Shown here piece after piece: positions 17,179 through 26,239 of a stretch of 51,985 bases of DNA. The translations under genes and the position numbers were made by a program. This stretch comes from Martelella mediterranea (GTDB lineage Bacteria > Pseudomonadota > Alphaproteobacteria > Rhizobiales > Rhizobiaceae), in assembly GCF_021021415.1 (NCBI RefSeq), contig NZ_JAINWJ010000013.1, positions 1 to 51,985 on the forward strand, given 5' to 3'. Every line of letters begins with the position of its first letter. Position 1 is the first letter of the stretch. The notes under the pieces are model-generated. The model was not told the origin of the DNA. It made no database searches and saw only the letters and a list, made by a program, of their open reading frames with translations.

Positions 17179-19032
17179 ATGAGCATCAGACAGCTTTCCG
17201 AAACCGTCATCAACCAGATCGCCGCCGGCGAGGTCATCGAGCGGCCGGCGAGCGCTGCCAAGGAACTGGTCGAAAACGCGCTCGATGCCGGGGCGACCCG
17301 GATCGAGATCGCGACGGCCGGCGGCGGCAAGGCGCTGCTGCGGGTCACCGACAACGGTTCGGGCATGAGCCGCGAGGATCTGGCGCTCGCGGTCAGGCGG
17401 CACTGCACCTCGAAGATCACAGCGGACCTCACCGATATCCGCACGCTCGGCTTTCGCGGCGAGGCGCTGCCCTCGATCGGCTCGGTTGCGAGGCTTTCGA
17501 TTTCAAGCCGCACGCGCGAGGCGGGCGAGGGCTATCGCATTGCGCTGGAAGGCGGGCGCTCGGGCGAACCGGAGCCGGCCCCGGTCAATGCCGGCACGAT
17601 CGTCGAGGTGCGCGACCTGTTTTTCGCAACGCCGGCGCGGCTGAAATTCCTGAAAACCGAGCGCGCCGAGGCCGGCGCGATCACCGAGGTGGTCAAGCGC
17701 ATGGCGCTCGCCTTTCCGGCGACGCGCTTCGTGTTGTCGGGCTCGGATCGATCCACGCTGGAACTGCCGGCGACCGGCGATGACCGGCTGGCGCGCATCG
17801 CCCAGGTGCTCGGCCGCGATTTCCGCTCGAACGCGATCGAGATCGATGCCGCGCGCGAGGATGTGACGCTGTCCGGCTTTGCCGGCGTGCCGACCTTCAA
17901 CCGCGGCAATTCCGGCCATCTCTATGCCTTCGTCAACGGCCGTCCGGTGCAGGACCGGCTGCTTCTCGGCGCTATCCGCGCGGCCTATGCCGAAACGGTG
18001 CCGAAGGGTCGTTATCCGGTCGCCGTGCTGTGGTTTTCGCTCGATCCGGCGCTGGTCGATGTCAATGTTCATCCGGCCAAGGCCGATGTCCGGTTTCGCG
18101 ATCCCGCGCTGGTGCGTGGGCTGATCGTTGGCGCGATCCGCGAGGCGCTGACGCGGGCGGGCGACCGGTCGTCCTCCACCGGCGCGGACGCCATGCTGAA
18201 GGCGTTCCGGCCGCGATTTTCGCCCGAGCCCGCCGCCGCGTCACGGGTCTACGGGGGCGACTATGAGCGGGCGACCAATGCGCAATGGTCGCCGCAGCAA
18301 TCGCCCTATCGGCCGGAGGGTTTCCGGGAAGAGGCCGCGCCGCGCTTCGGTGAGACCGCGCCCGGCTTCAGCGACGCGCCGGCTGGCTTCGCAGGCTTTG
18401 CGACGCCATCGGCGCGCGGCGAGGAACCGGGCCCGGCCGTCCAGCCGTCTTCCGACCATCCGCTGGGCGCTGCGCGGGCGCAGGTGCATGAGAATTATAT
18501 CGTCGCCCAGACCGATACCGGCCTCGTGATCGTTGACCAGCACGCCGCCCATGAACGTCTCGTCTACGAGGCGCTGCGGGCGGCCTTTTCCAAAGACAGA
18601 CTTGCCTCGCAAATGCTGCTGATCCCGGAAATCGTTGACATGCCGGAGGAAGACTGCGACCGGCTGATGCCGTTTGCCGACGAGCTTGCGCGGCTCGGGC
18701 TCGTGTTCGAGCGCTTCGGCCCCGGCGCGCTGGCCGTGCGCGAGACCCCGGCGCTGCTCGGCGAGGTCGATGCCGCGGCGCTGATCCGCCAGCTTGCCGA
18801 CGAGGCTGGCGAGTGGGAAACCGCCGATGGTCTGCGCGCGAAGCTCGAAAGCGTGGCGGCAACCATGGCCTGCCACGGTTCGGTGCGGTCCGGCAGGCGC
18901 TTGCGCGTCGACGAAATGAATGCTCTCCTCAGGCAGATGGAGACCACGCCGGGTTCGGGCCAGTGCAATCACGGCCGGCCCACCTATATCGAACTGAAGC
19001 TTGCCGATATCGAGCGCCTGTTCGGGCGCTGA
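17179..19032 (+). CDS. mutL: DNA mismatch repair protein MutL
   Basis: 617-aa MutL that couples MutS mismatch recognition to strand incision. The N-terminal GHKL ATPase motifs are all present: [25 protein letters not shown] and [13 protein letters not shown] Pro/Ala-rich linker (about residues 335-435) leads to the dimerisation domain. That domain carries [12 protein letters not shown] from residue 453 (the metal-dependent endonuclease motif) with [12 protein letters not shown] and CNHGRPT near the end, so this MutL should nick DNA, as expected where MutH is absent. The DUF2093 gene follows closely. Confidence 0.96.
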   Translation: MSIRQLSETVINQIAAGEVIERPASAAKELVENALDAGATRIEIATAGGGKALLRVTDNGSGMSREDLALAVRRHCTSKITADLTDIRTLGFRGEALPSIGSVARLSISSRTREAGEGYRIALEGGRSGEPEPAPVNAGTIVEVRDLFFATPARLKFLKTERAEAGAITEVVKRMALAFPATRFVLSGSDRSTLELPATGDDRLARIAQVLGRDFRSNAIEIDAAREDVTLSGFAGVPTFNRGNSGHLYAFVNGRPVQDRLLLGAIRAAYAETVPKGRYPVAVLWFSLDPALVDVNVHPAKADVRFRDPALVRGLIVGAIREALTRAGDRSSSTGADAMLKAFRPRFSPEPAAASRVYGGDYERATNAQWSPQQSPYRPEGFREEAAPRFGETAPGFSDAPAGFAGFATPSARGEEPGPAVQPSSDHPLGAARAQVHENYIVAQTDTGLVIVDQHAAHERLVYEALRAAFSKDRLASQMLLIPEIVDMPEEDCDRLMPFADELARLGLVFERFGPGALAVRETPALLGEVDAAALIRQLADEAGEWETADGLRAKLESVAATMACHGSVRSGRRLRVDEMNALLRQMETTPGSGQCNHGRPTYIELKLADIERLFGR

Positions 19033-19066
19033 TGGCGAAACGGCATTCGGAACTGGAGATCAAGCG

Positions 19067-19297
19067 GTGAATATCTTTGATGGAAGCGGCAAGGGCGCGG
19101 CGCGGATCCGCTATCTCGACGCCAATTTCGAGGTCGTGACCCCCGGCAGTTACGTGGTCTGCGCCGTCACGGGCAAGCACATTCCGCTGGAGGAGCTGCG
19201 CTACTGGAGCGTCGCCCGGCAGGAAGCCTATGTCGATGCGCACGCCTCCTTCGAGGCGGAGAAGCGCGTCGGCGCGCTGCCGACGGACAAGTCGTAA
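19067..19297 (+). CDS. DUF2093 domain-containing small protein
   Basis: 76-aa protein of the alphaproteobacterial DUF2093 family (RIRYLDANFEVVTPGSYVVCAVTG in pieces, then PLEELRYWSVARQEAYV). Function unknown. I chose the GTG at 19067 because GGAG lies 8 nt upstream and the protein then starts VNIFDGSGKGAARIRYLD, the usual family N-terminus; the longer frame is translated from mutL sequence. It lies 34 nt after mutL and may be co-transcribed. The ATG at 19032 is in another frame. Confidence 0.82.
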   Translation: MNIFDGSGKGAARIRYLDANFEVVTPGSYVVCAVTGKHIPLEELRYWSVARQEAYVDAHASFEAEKRVGALPTDKS

Positions 19298-19322
19298 AAC
19301 GCAGCCAGGCGCGCTCTCGTCG

Positions 19323-22211
19323 TCAGTTGCTGCCCGGCAGGCCGAGCCGGTTGCGGGTGAGCGCAAGACCTTCCATGCCCTTGGGATTGCCCATTTCGGC
19401 AAGCGCGCTGAACACTTGATGGGCATCGGTGTAGCGACCGAGATTGTAATAGGCATAGCCCTTGATCACCATCAGACCGGTTTCTTCCGGCGCAAGCTGG
19501 TTGCGCTGGTTCAGGAGCAGCAGCGTATCCTGGTAATGCCCGCCCTGATAGGCGGCGATCGCGCGCGCCGAGAGGATATCGACCTGCAGGTTGAGCTGGC
19601 GTTCGCGGCTGAGCGGCTCCTGGGAGGCGGCGACGGCGGCCTTGTTGGTCAGGCCGAGGCGCATATAGGCAAGGCTTTGGCCATAGGCGGCTTCCTCGCG
19701 GTTTTTCGCCGATGACGAGCCGAGCGCGGTCTCGAAGGCGCGGGCGGCCTCCGTCGGTCGCTGCAGGTCCATCAGGCACCAGCCCTGGCGCAGCGCCGCA
19801 TCAGGCGACAGGTTTTCGGCGGAACGCCCGCTCCAGCAGCTCGCGCCTGAGGAGGAAGACGTGCCGCCGCTGGACGCCACGCGCCGGGTCGACGTCGAGC
19901 TCGATGTGCGCACCACGGCCGGTTCGGCGTCGGCAACGGGTATCGCCGTGCCCTCGGGCAACTGGGTGCCGGCGGGAAGCCTTGAGACCATGATCTGGTC
20001 GCCGCTGGCATCGGCGGCGCCGACGACGTTCAGATAATAGGCGACCTGGAACTGGCGCAGATAGTCGCGATTGGCGTAGGCCTGTTCATCGAAGCGGTAG
20101 ATCTCGGTTTTCTCCGAGGGCTGACCGGTGGTGTAGAACGCCGCCTGGATCTGGGCCGCGGACGGCTGATAGCGGTTCTGCTCCGGCTGAAGCGCGGTAT
20201 TCAGCACGGTCACGGTCTGCACGCCGGTCACCGGATCGGTGCGGATCATCGAGCGCGGAATGCTGAGTCGTTCCAGTGCCTGGACGCGGCTTGCGGGGCT
20301 TCCTGGCGCTGCCGATTGCGCCGCCGCGCCGCCGCCATAGTAATACTGGTAATAATCCGGGACGTAATTGGCGGGCGCGGTATCGGCTTCCGCGCCGAGC
20401 CCGAGTGCGCCGGGTGCTGCGACCGGCGCGGTCAGGGCCACGCCATTCTGCGGCTGTCCGGGCGACGAGGGCATGGCGGTTGCGCCGATCGGTGTCTGCT
20501 GGCCGGTGGCGAGATCGATCTCGGCGATCGGCACGGCCACGGTGCGGCTGGTGCCGTTCGCTTCCTTCAGTACCGTCAGTTCGAACACGGTCGCCATCAT
20601 GTTTTCAAGCGTGGTCACCGGCGCGTTGGGGTCGTTCAGCCAGGCGATGCGCTCGGAATAGGGCGCCCAGATCTTCTGCATCAGGTAGACGCCGGGCTTG
20701 TAGTTCATGTCGTTGAGCGTCAGCGTCACGCCATAGGCCGCGGGCTCATACCACGGCTGCCAGGAGAGTGCTGCCTCGAACCATTGGAGCGCCGCGAGCG
20801 GCTGGTTGAAATCCTTGGAGTACCAGCCGAACTGCTGGGCGGCGGTCATGCTCTTGGCTTCGGTGATGACATCGGCCATGCGGCTCAAAACATCGGTGGG
20901 ATAATCCTTGCGCGGAATCCGGCCGAGCATCCGGACCGCGGCATTGAGATAGGTGTCGAGCGCCTCATCGCTGTCATTGCGCCAGGGATACATTACCGAT
21001 TCGGCCTCTTCGGCCTTGTCCAGTTCGATCAGGATCAGCGCCAGTCCCTGCGAGATCGTGGCCGAATCGCCTTCTTCGCGGGCCTTGCGGAACCATGGTT
21101 CGGCGGCGTTCTCGCTGCCGCGGATCAGGAAATACCAGCCAAGCAGCTCGGCATCATTGGCGGAATTGGAGGTGTTGGCGAGTTTCTCCATCGCTGCGAG
21201 ATCGTCGGGGGAGATGACGATGGTTTCGTCGTCGCCGGCTTCGGCGAAGCGGTCGCGCAGCAGGTTTTCGCTGATCTCCTGAAATTCGGGCATGTCCTGC
21301 TCGTCGGGACGCTCGAAGCTGATCAGCGTCTTCATGTCCTCATACGGCATGACGGCCAGCGCCTTCTGCAGCGTGGCGAGACGTTCCTGCGTATTGTCGC
21401 AGTTCTTCATGATATAGGTGTAGCTGTCCATCGCGCGGTTGAGCTTGTCGGTCTTGGCGAAGGCTTCGCTTACCAGCCACAGGACATTGATTTCCGCGCA
21501 GGTCAGGATGCTGGGCGATTGCGAGGCGAGATCGATGACCTTCTCGTATTCGCCGTCCTCCGACGCCTGGATCAGCGCGGACCGGTTTTCGGCGATCTGC
21601 AGGCGGTCGATCAGGTCGGCCGGCGGCAACCAGTTGGGCTCCTCGGTCTGGCGGGTCTGGATCAACTGGCGGACCTCGGCGTAATTGCCGCGCGCATAGG
21701 CCTGCCACATGGCGTTGAGCTGCTCGTCCTCGCCGTCCTCGACGGCCAGCGGATTGGCCGGCGGCGTCCAGTTGGGATAGAGCGAGCGCAGCCGCGAGAT
21801 TTCCGCCTGGAGACGTTCCAGGTCGCCCTGCTGGGCGAAATAGCGCAGCGCGCTTTCATCGACCGCCGGGCGTTCCGGCTCCTGGGTCGGCTGGGCGGCA
21901 GGTTGCTGGGCCGGCTGGGAAGTCGAGGCGTTGGTCTGCGGCGTCGGGCTGTCGGGCAGATTGCGCAGATTGGTGGAGGGTTCCTGGGCCTGGGCTTCGC
22001 TCACCGCAGAAAAGCGCGGTTCGTCCGCCGGCGCGGGTGCCGGGGCGTCGTCATTGACGATGTTTTCATAGGCCTGGCTGAACGCGTCCGTCGGCTCGGC
22101 CAGCGCGGTGGAGACCGGAAGCTTGCGGCCGGGCGCGCCCATGCTGCCCATGCTGATTGCACCGATCATGGCGATCGCGCCTGCCGTCAGTGCAACATAA
22201 GTCAGCTTCAT
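19323..22211 (-). CDS. periplasmic TPR protein of the cellulose locus (BcsK-like)
   Basis: Large exported protein of 962 aa. N-terminal signal/anchor MKLTYVALTAGAIAMIGAISMG, then a Pro/Gln/Ala-rich low-complexity linker (about residues 60-110), then many tetratricopeptide-type helical repeats from about 115 to the end (for example AAIAAYQGGHYQDTLLLLNQ split over helices, and YAYYNLGRYTDAHQVFSALA). A second linker rich in Ser/Thr lies near 780-800. GGAG lies 10 nt before ATG 22211 but only 1 nt before the upstream ATG 22220, which decides the start. It has no C-terminal beta-barrel, so it is not BcsC. Divergent from bcsN, it probably is the TPR scaffold (BcsK) of rhizobial cellulose operons; that naming is inference. 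Confidence 0.75.
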   Translation of the reverse strand: MKLTYVALTAGAIAMIGAISMGSMGAPGRKLPVSTALAEPTDAFSQAYENIVNDDAPAPAPADEPRFSAVSEAQAQEPSTNLRNLPDSPTPQTNASTSQPAQQPAAQPTQEPERPAVDESALRYFAQQGDLERLQAEISRLRSLYPNWTPPANPLAVEDGEDEQLNAMWQAYARGNYAEVRQLIQTRQTEEPNWLPPADLIDRLQIAENRSALIQASEDGEYEKVIDLASQSPSILTCAEINVLWLVSEAFAKTDKLNRAMDSYTYIMKNCDNTQERLATLQKALAVMPYEDMKTLISFERPDEQDMPEFQEISENLLRDRFAEAGDDETIVISPDDLAAMEKLANTSNSANDAELLGWYFLIRGSENAAEPWFRKAREEGDSATISQGLALILIELDKAEEAESVMYPWRNDSDEALDTYLNAAVRMLGRIPRKDYPTDVLSRMADVITEAKSMTAAQQFGWYSKDFNQPLAALQWFEAALSWQPWYEPAAYGVTLTLNDMNYKPGVYLMQKIWAPYSERIAWLNDPNAPVTTLENMMATVFELTVLKEANGTSRTVAVPIAEIDLATGQQTPIGATAMPSSPGQPQNGVALTAPVAAPGALGLGAEADTAPANYVPDYYQYYYGGGAAAQSAAPGSPASRVQALERLSIPRSMIRTDPVTGVQTVTVLNTALQPEQNRYQPSAAQIQAAFYTTGQPSEKTEIYRFDEQAYANRDYLRQFQVAYYLNVVGAADASGDQIMVSRLPAGTQLPEGTAIPVADAEPAVVRTSSSTSTRRVASSGGTSSSSGASCWSGRSAENLSPDAALRQGWCLMDLQRPTEAARAFETALGSSSAKNREEAAYGQSLAYMRLGLTNKAAVAASQEPLSRERQLNLQVDILSARAIAAYQGGHYQDTLLLLNQRNQLAPEETGLMVIKGYAYYNLGRYTDAHQVFSALAEMGNPKGMEGLALTRNRLGLPGSN

Positions 22212-22612
22212 GGCATCCATACTCCGGCCGAGCGGCGGTTCCTGATACCGGAACCGGCTGTGCCCGCATTATTACCCGTGTGTTCACCGCCGGCATCGGC
22301 GCTCTCGCGATAGGGGAAGCCTTCATCCTTGGGTGCAGCGGAATTTGCGCGGCTTGGCATGTCGGGTCCCCTGTATCCGGCTTGCGGCGAACGTAATTTG
22401 ATTCACTACAAACACGTATTGTCGTTAAGAAATATTAAAAACGGAGCGAATGTGGCCGAAGTTTTTGAGAATCCGTTAATTCTCCGATGCATCGCCACTG
22501 CCCCGCGTTAGTTCTTTATTTACCAAACTCTGAAAAATATGAATGCGGAATATAAAAGACCGGTCCGGGCTTTATGCCGCCCCGGCGGCGACAAACCAAG
22601 GTGTGCTCAAAG
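22212..22612. promoter_or_regulatory. divergent control region of the cellulose locus
   Basis: About 400 nt without a gene between the TPR gene and bcsN. From about 22390 to 22560 it is distinctly AT-rich compared with its surroundings. An inverted repeat GAGAAT-N6-ATTCTC lies near 22465-22482. It should hold the promoters for both directions, but I could not place a convincing -35/-10 pair. Confidence 0.45.
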
Positions 22613-23824
22613 ATGTCAATTGCCGTTGCCCGTCAGATCAGGTCCCGCTGCCGCGCGGCTTTGGGCCTTGTCGCCGCGGGCCTTCTGGCAAGCTGCGCCG
22701 GCAATCTGCTGCCGTACACGTCTTCGGTGCGCAATCTTCTTCCGGAAGAAGCCGTGATCATGCCGCCGCCCGGCGGCCCGGCGATCGTCTCGGTTCTCGA
22801 GGAGCAGTTTTCCAACGCCATCGACCAGCAGATCATGCTGCGCACCGATGCGCGCACGCCCGGCCAGAACGCGATCCACGCCGTCTTCTTCGGCACCCGC
22901 AACTATGCGCGGATGAATGGCAACAGCCTGTCCTATCAGTCGATCACCGACCGCCGCATCGATGAGGAGATGCGCGAGCAATTGCCCGGCGTGCGCATGG
23001 TTCGCTCACCCTATTACGTGCAGAACAATTACGGCCCGTTCGGCTATGCCTTCGGTCATGGCAGGGGCGACGATCTGTGCATGTATGGCTGGCAGCAGAT
23101 CAGACCGGGACAGGACAGTCTCGCGGCTTTCGGCCAGGCCGGCACGATCCAGGTGCGGGTGCGCTTCTGCGAGGCCGGGGCCTCGGAGGACGACCTGCTC
23201 GGCATCATGTACGGCTACACGATCGCCGCCGCGGTCGATGCCTATGGCTGGAACCCCTACGGCGAGCAGGCCGGCCCGCCGCCGCTTCTGGGCGAAACCG
23301 GCGCGCCGACCTATCCGCGCAAGGCCTATGACCCAAGGCCCGAACGCGTCGCCGACACCGAGAAGGTGCTGAAATCCTCGACCGCCAGCACCGCGCCGGT
23401 GACCCGCGTGACCACGCGTCCAATCTCTACAGGCGACGAGATCAATGTCGATGTCGTGCGCCTGCCGCCGGGAAGCCTGCCGTCGGCCGGTTATGTCGGC
23501 ACGCCCGCCATGCCCGGGGCCTATACGCCCGGCCTGCCCGCCGCGGGCGCGCCGGCCTCGAGCATCCCGACGCCGGGCCGTCAAACGCCTGCGGCCTCGA
23601 CAAGCGCCGCGCCGGCGTCCGTCTCGCCCACGATCGGCGCGCCGCCATCCGCGCCGGCTTCGACCAGCATCCCAGTTCCCGCGCGTCCGTCCGCCGCCGC
23701 GTCGGCGACAGCACCGGCCAGCCCGGCTGCGACGAACTTCGGAACACCCGCTTCGGCCACTCGCTCGATCCCGGCGCCGCCATGCCGCCTGCTGCCGGGT
23801 TCAACGACAGTAAGCTGCGAGTAG
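22613..23824 (+). CDS. bcsN: cellulose biosynthesis protein BcsN
   Basis: 403-aa predicted lipoprotein of the BcsN family found in rhizobial cellulose operons; molecular role unknown. The signal sequence ends in GLLASC, a lipobox with the lipidated Cys about residue 30. A conserved globular part follows (LPEEAVIMPPPGGPAIVSVLE through YGYTIAAAVDAYGWNPYGEQ in pieces), then a long Pro/Ala/Ser-rich tail (about residues 300-400) that is probably disordered. ATG 22613 is chosen for its AAGG 11 nt upstream and because it makes a proper lipoprotein signal; the in-frame ATG at 22574 would add 13 residues before it. bcsA starts 225 nt downstream. Confidence 0.85.
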   Translation: MSIAVARQIRSRCRAALGLVAAGLLASCAGNLLPYTSSVRNLLPEEAVIMPPPGGPAIVSVLEEQFSNAIDQQIMLRTDARTPGQNAIHAVFFGTRNYARMNGNSLSYQSITDRRIDEEMREQLPGVRMVRSPYYVQNNYGPFGYAFGHGRGDDLCMYGWQQIRPGQDSLAAFGQAGTIQVRVRFCEAGASEDDLLGIMYGYTIAAAVDAYGWNPYGEQAGPPPLLGETGAPTYPRKAYDPRPERVADTEKVLKSSTASTAPVTRVTTRPISTGDEINVDVVRLPPGSLPSAGYVGTPAMPGAYTPGLPAAGAPASSIPTPGRQTPAASTSAAPASVSPTIGAPPSAPASTSIPVPARPSAAASATAPASPAATNFGTPASATRSIPAPPCRLLPGSTTVSCE

Positions 23825-23984
23825 TGTCCGGCGGCGGTTTGCGCCAGGATCAGGGTCCGGTCCTTCTGCTCGGGCGGATATCGCCATCGGACCGCAAAAT
23901 TGTTAAAAATCAGACGGATAGGGCGGGCAAGCAATGACGGCACGGGCCGCTGCGCCGCGCGAGACCGGAAAAAAACTATATCCG

Positions 23985-24011
23985 CGCAAGACAATTTTTA
24001 GTTTTCTTGCG
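23985..24011. promoter_or_regulatory. inverted repeat upstream of bcsA
   Basis: CGCAAGA and TCTTGCG arms flank a 13-nt AT-rich spacer, ending 38 nt before the bcsA start codon. It could be a regulator site or an RNA hairpin in the leader. No specific binder can be named. Confidence 0.4.
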
Positions 24012-24049
24012 TATAAGTCCGGAATACTCCGTTCGTAAGGACCTGTTTA

Positions 24050-26239
24050 ATGCGCAAGATCGCAATTACCATTGCCTGGATTATTACCGCGATCTTTATT
24101 CTCGGCCTCGTCACGCTTCCGATCGATCTTCGCACCCAGATCGTGGTGAGCTTTGTCGCCGTGGCGGTGATGCTGGTTCTCAAGCAGATGCATGCCGAGG
24201 GCAACTGGCGGCTGATCGCGCTGGCTTTCGGCACATCCATCGTGTTGCGCTACGTGTTCTGGCGCACCACCAGCACGTTGCCGCCAATCACCGAACTGCA
24301 GAACTTCATACCGGGCGTGCTGCTTTACTGCGCCGAGATGTTTTCCGTGGGCATGCTGGCGCTCAGCCTGTTCGTGGTCGCGCTGCCGCTGCCGGTGCGT
24401 CCGCGCTGGGGCAAGCTTGAGGGCGACCTGCCCTATGTTGATGTCTACGTCCCGTCCTATAACGAGGACTCGACGATGCTGGCCCACACGCTCGCCGCTG
24501 CCAAGGCCATGGAATATCCGGCGGAAAAGCTCAAGGTCTACCTGCTCGACGATGGCGGGACCGAACAGAAGCGAAACTCCAAGAACCTGGTGGAGGCGAG
24601 CCTTGCCCAGACGCGTCATCGCGAGCTGAGGCAGATCTGCGCCGAGCTCGGCGTCGGCTATATCACCCGTCCGCGCAACGAGCACGCCAAGGCGGGCAAT
24701 ATGAACCACGCGCTTCAATACACCACCGGCGACCTGATCGTGGTGTTCGATGCCGACCACGCGCCCGCCAATGACTTCCTTCAGGAAACGGTCGGCTACT
24801 TCATGGAAGACCCCAGGCTCTTCCTGGTCCAGACCCCGCATTTCTTCATCAATCCCGATCCGCTCGAGCGCAATCTCAGAACCTATGAGATGATGCCGAG
24901 CGAGAACGAGATGTTCTACGGCATCATCCAGCGCGGCCTCGACAAGTGGAACGCCTCGTTCTTCTGCGGCTCGGCCGCGGTGCTGCGCCGCGAGGCGCTG
25001 AACTCCGTGAACGGCTTTTCCGGCGTGTCGATCACCGAGGACTGCGAAACCGCCGTCGAACTGCATTCCAACGGGTGGAACAGCGTCTATGTCGACCGCC
25101 CGCTGATTGCCGGGCTTCAGCCAGCGACCTTCTCCTCGTTCATCGGGCAGCGCAGCCGCTGGGGGCAGGGGATGATGCAGATCCTGCGGTTCAAGTTCCC
25201 GCTGCTTCTGCGCGGGCTGAGCCTGCCGCAGCGGCTTTGCTACATGTCGTCGAACCTGTTCTGGCTGTTTCCCTTCGCGCGCGCCTCGTTCATGATCGCG
25301 CCGCTCTGCTACCTGTTCTTCGGCCTGCAGATCTTCGATGCCTCCGGCGGCGAGTTCCTGGCCTATACGCTGTCCTATCTGATCGTGAACATGCTGATAC
25401 AGAACTATCTGTTCGGCCAGTTTCGCTGGCCCTGGATTTCCGAGCTCTACGAATACATCCAGACGGTTCATCTGATGCCGGCGGTGGTATCTGCGATCAT
25501 CAATCCCAAGAAGCCGTCCTTCAAGGTGACGGCGAAGGACGAGTCTATCGAGCACAGCCGGCTTTCCGAAATCAGCCGGCCGTTCTTCATCATCTTCTTC
25601 ATATTCGTCGCTGCCAGCGTGATGATGGTCTACCGGCTCTATGCCGAGCCCTATCTCGCGGGCGTTACCTGGGTTGTGGGCGGCTGGAACTTCCTCAACC
25701 TGTTCCTGACCGCCGCCGCGCTCGGCGTTGTCTCGGAAGCCGGCGAACGCCAGAAGGCGCGGCGCATCAAGATGTCGCGCCGTTGCGAACTGGTGATCGG
25801 CGACAGCGTCTATCGCGGCACGATCGAGGATGTCTCCACCGATGGCGCGGGGCTTCAGGTCCAGGTGCGCGATCTCGACCGCCTGCGCCCCGGCACTCAT
25901 GCGCTGCTTCGGGTCGAGCCGCATCGCGGCGGCGATGCCGGCGAGGTGCCGGTGATGATCCGCCACGCCCGCTCGCTCGGCGAACTCGCCATGGTCGGCT
26001 GCCGTTACGCGCCCGTCTCGAGCTTGCATTTTTCGGTGATTTCCGATCTCATGTTCGCCAATTCGGAGCGCTGGCAACAGCTTCTCCAATCGCGCAAGAA
26101 TGACCCAGGCACGCTTGCCGGCACATTCTGGTTCATCAAGATGTCGGTGCGACAGATGGGCCGCGGCATGAGCTATTTCATCGGGAAGTATCAGCCGAAC
26201 ACGGGCGGCGGCGCCGCGCGGGCGAAGGGCAAGAGCTGA
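24050..26239 (+). CDS. bcsA: cellulose synthase catalytic subunit BcsA (UDP-forming)
   Basis: Inner-membrane GT2 synthase of 729 aa that polymerises glucose from UDP-glucose and moves the chain through its own channel. Catalytic motifs are complete: DDG at 167-169, DAD at 234-236, FFCGS at 305-309, TED at 329-331 and QRSRW at 367-371. The gating loop FKVTAKDE is at 491-498. The C-terminal PilZ domain has RxxxR at Arg567-Arg571 and DVSTDG at 594-599, so it should be activated by cyclic di-GMP. AAGGA lies 8 nt before the ATG. Its stop overlaps the bcsB start by 1 nt (TGATG), coupling the two. Confidence 0.96.
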   Translation: MRKIAITIAWIITAIFILGLVTLPIDLRTQIVVSFVAVAVMLVLKQMHAEGNWRLIALAFGTSIVLRYVFWRTTSTLPPITELQNFIPGVLLYCAEMFSVGMLALSLFVVALPLPVRPRWGKLEGDLPYVDVYVPSYNEDSTMLAHTLAAAKAMEYPAEKLKVYLLDDGGTEQKRNSKNLVEASLAQTRHRELRQICAELGVGYITRPRNEHAKAGNMNHALQYTTGDLIVVFDADHAPANDFLQETVGYFMEDPRLFLVQTPHFFINPDPLERNLRTYEMMPSENEMFYGIIQRGLDKWNASFFCGSAAVLRREALNSVNGFSGVSITEDCETAVELHSNGWNSVYVDRPLIAGLQPATFSSFIGQRSRWGQGMMQILRFKFPLLLRGLSLPQRLCYMSSNLFWLFPFARASFMIAPLCYLFFGLQIFDASGGEFLAYTLSYLIVNMLIQNYLFGQFRWPWISELYEYIQTVHLMPAVVSAIINPKKPSFKVTAKDESIEHSRLSEISRPFFIIFFIFVAASVMMVYRLYAEPYLAGVTWVVGGWNFLNLFLTAAALGVVSEAGERQKARRIKMSRRCELVIGDSVYRGTIEDVSTDGAGLQVQVRDLDRLRPGTHALLRVEPHRGGDAGEVPVMIRHARSLGELAMVGCRYAPVSSLHFSVISDLMFANSERWQQLLQSRKNDPGTLAGTFWFIKMSVRQMGRGMSYFIGKYQPNTGGGAARAKGKS

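Noticed and set aside
20316..22313. A 665-codon plus-strand open frame opposite the TPR gene.
   Set aside because: Antisense shadow; no start signal and no recognisable fold, while the minus-strand protein has a signal peptide and TPRs.
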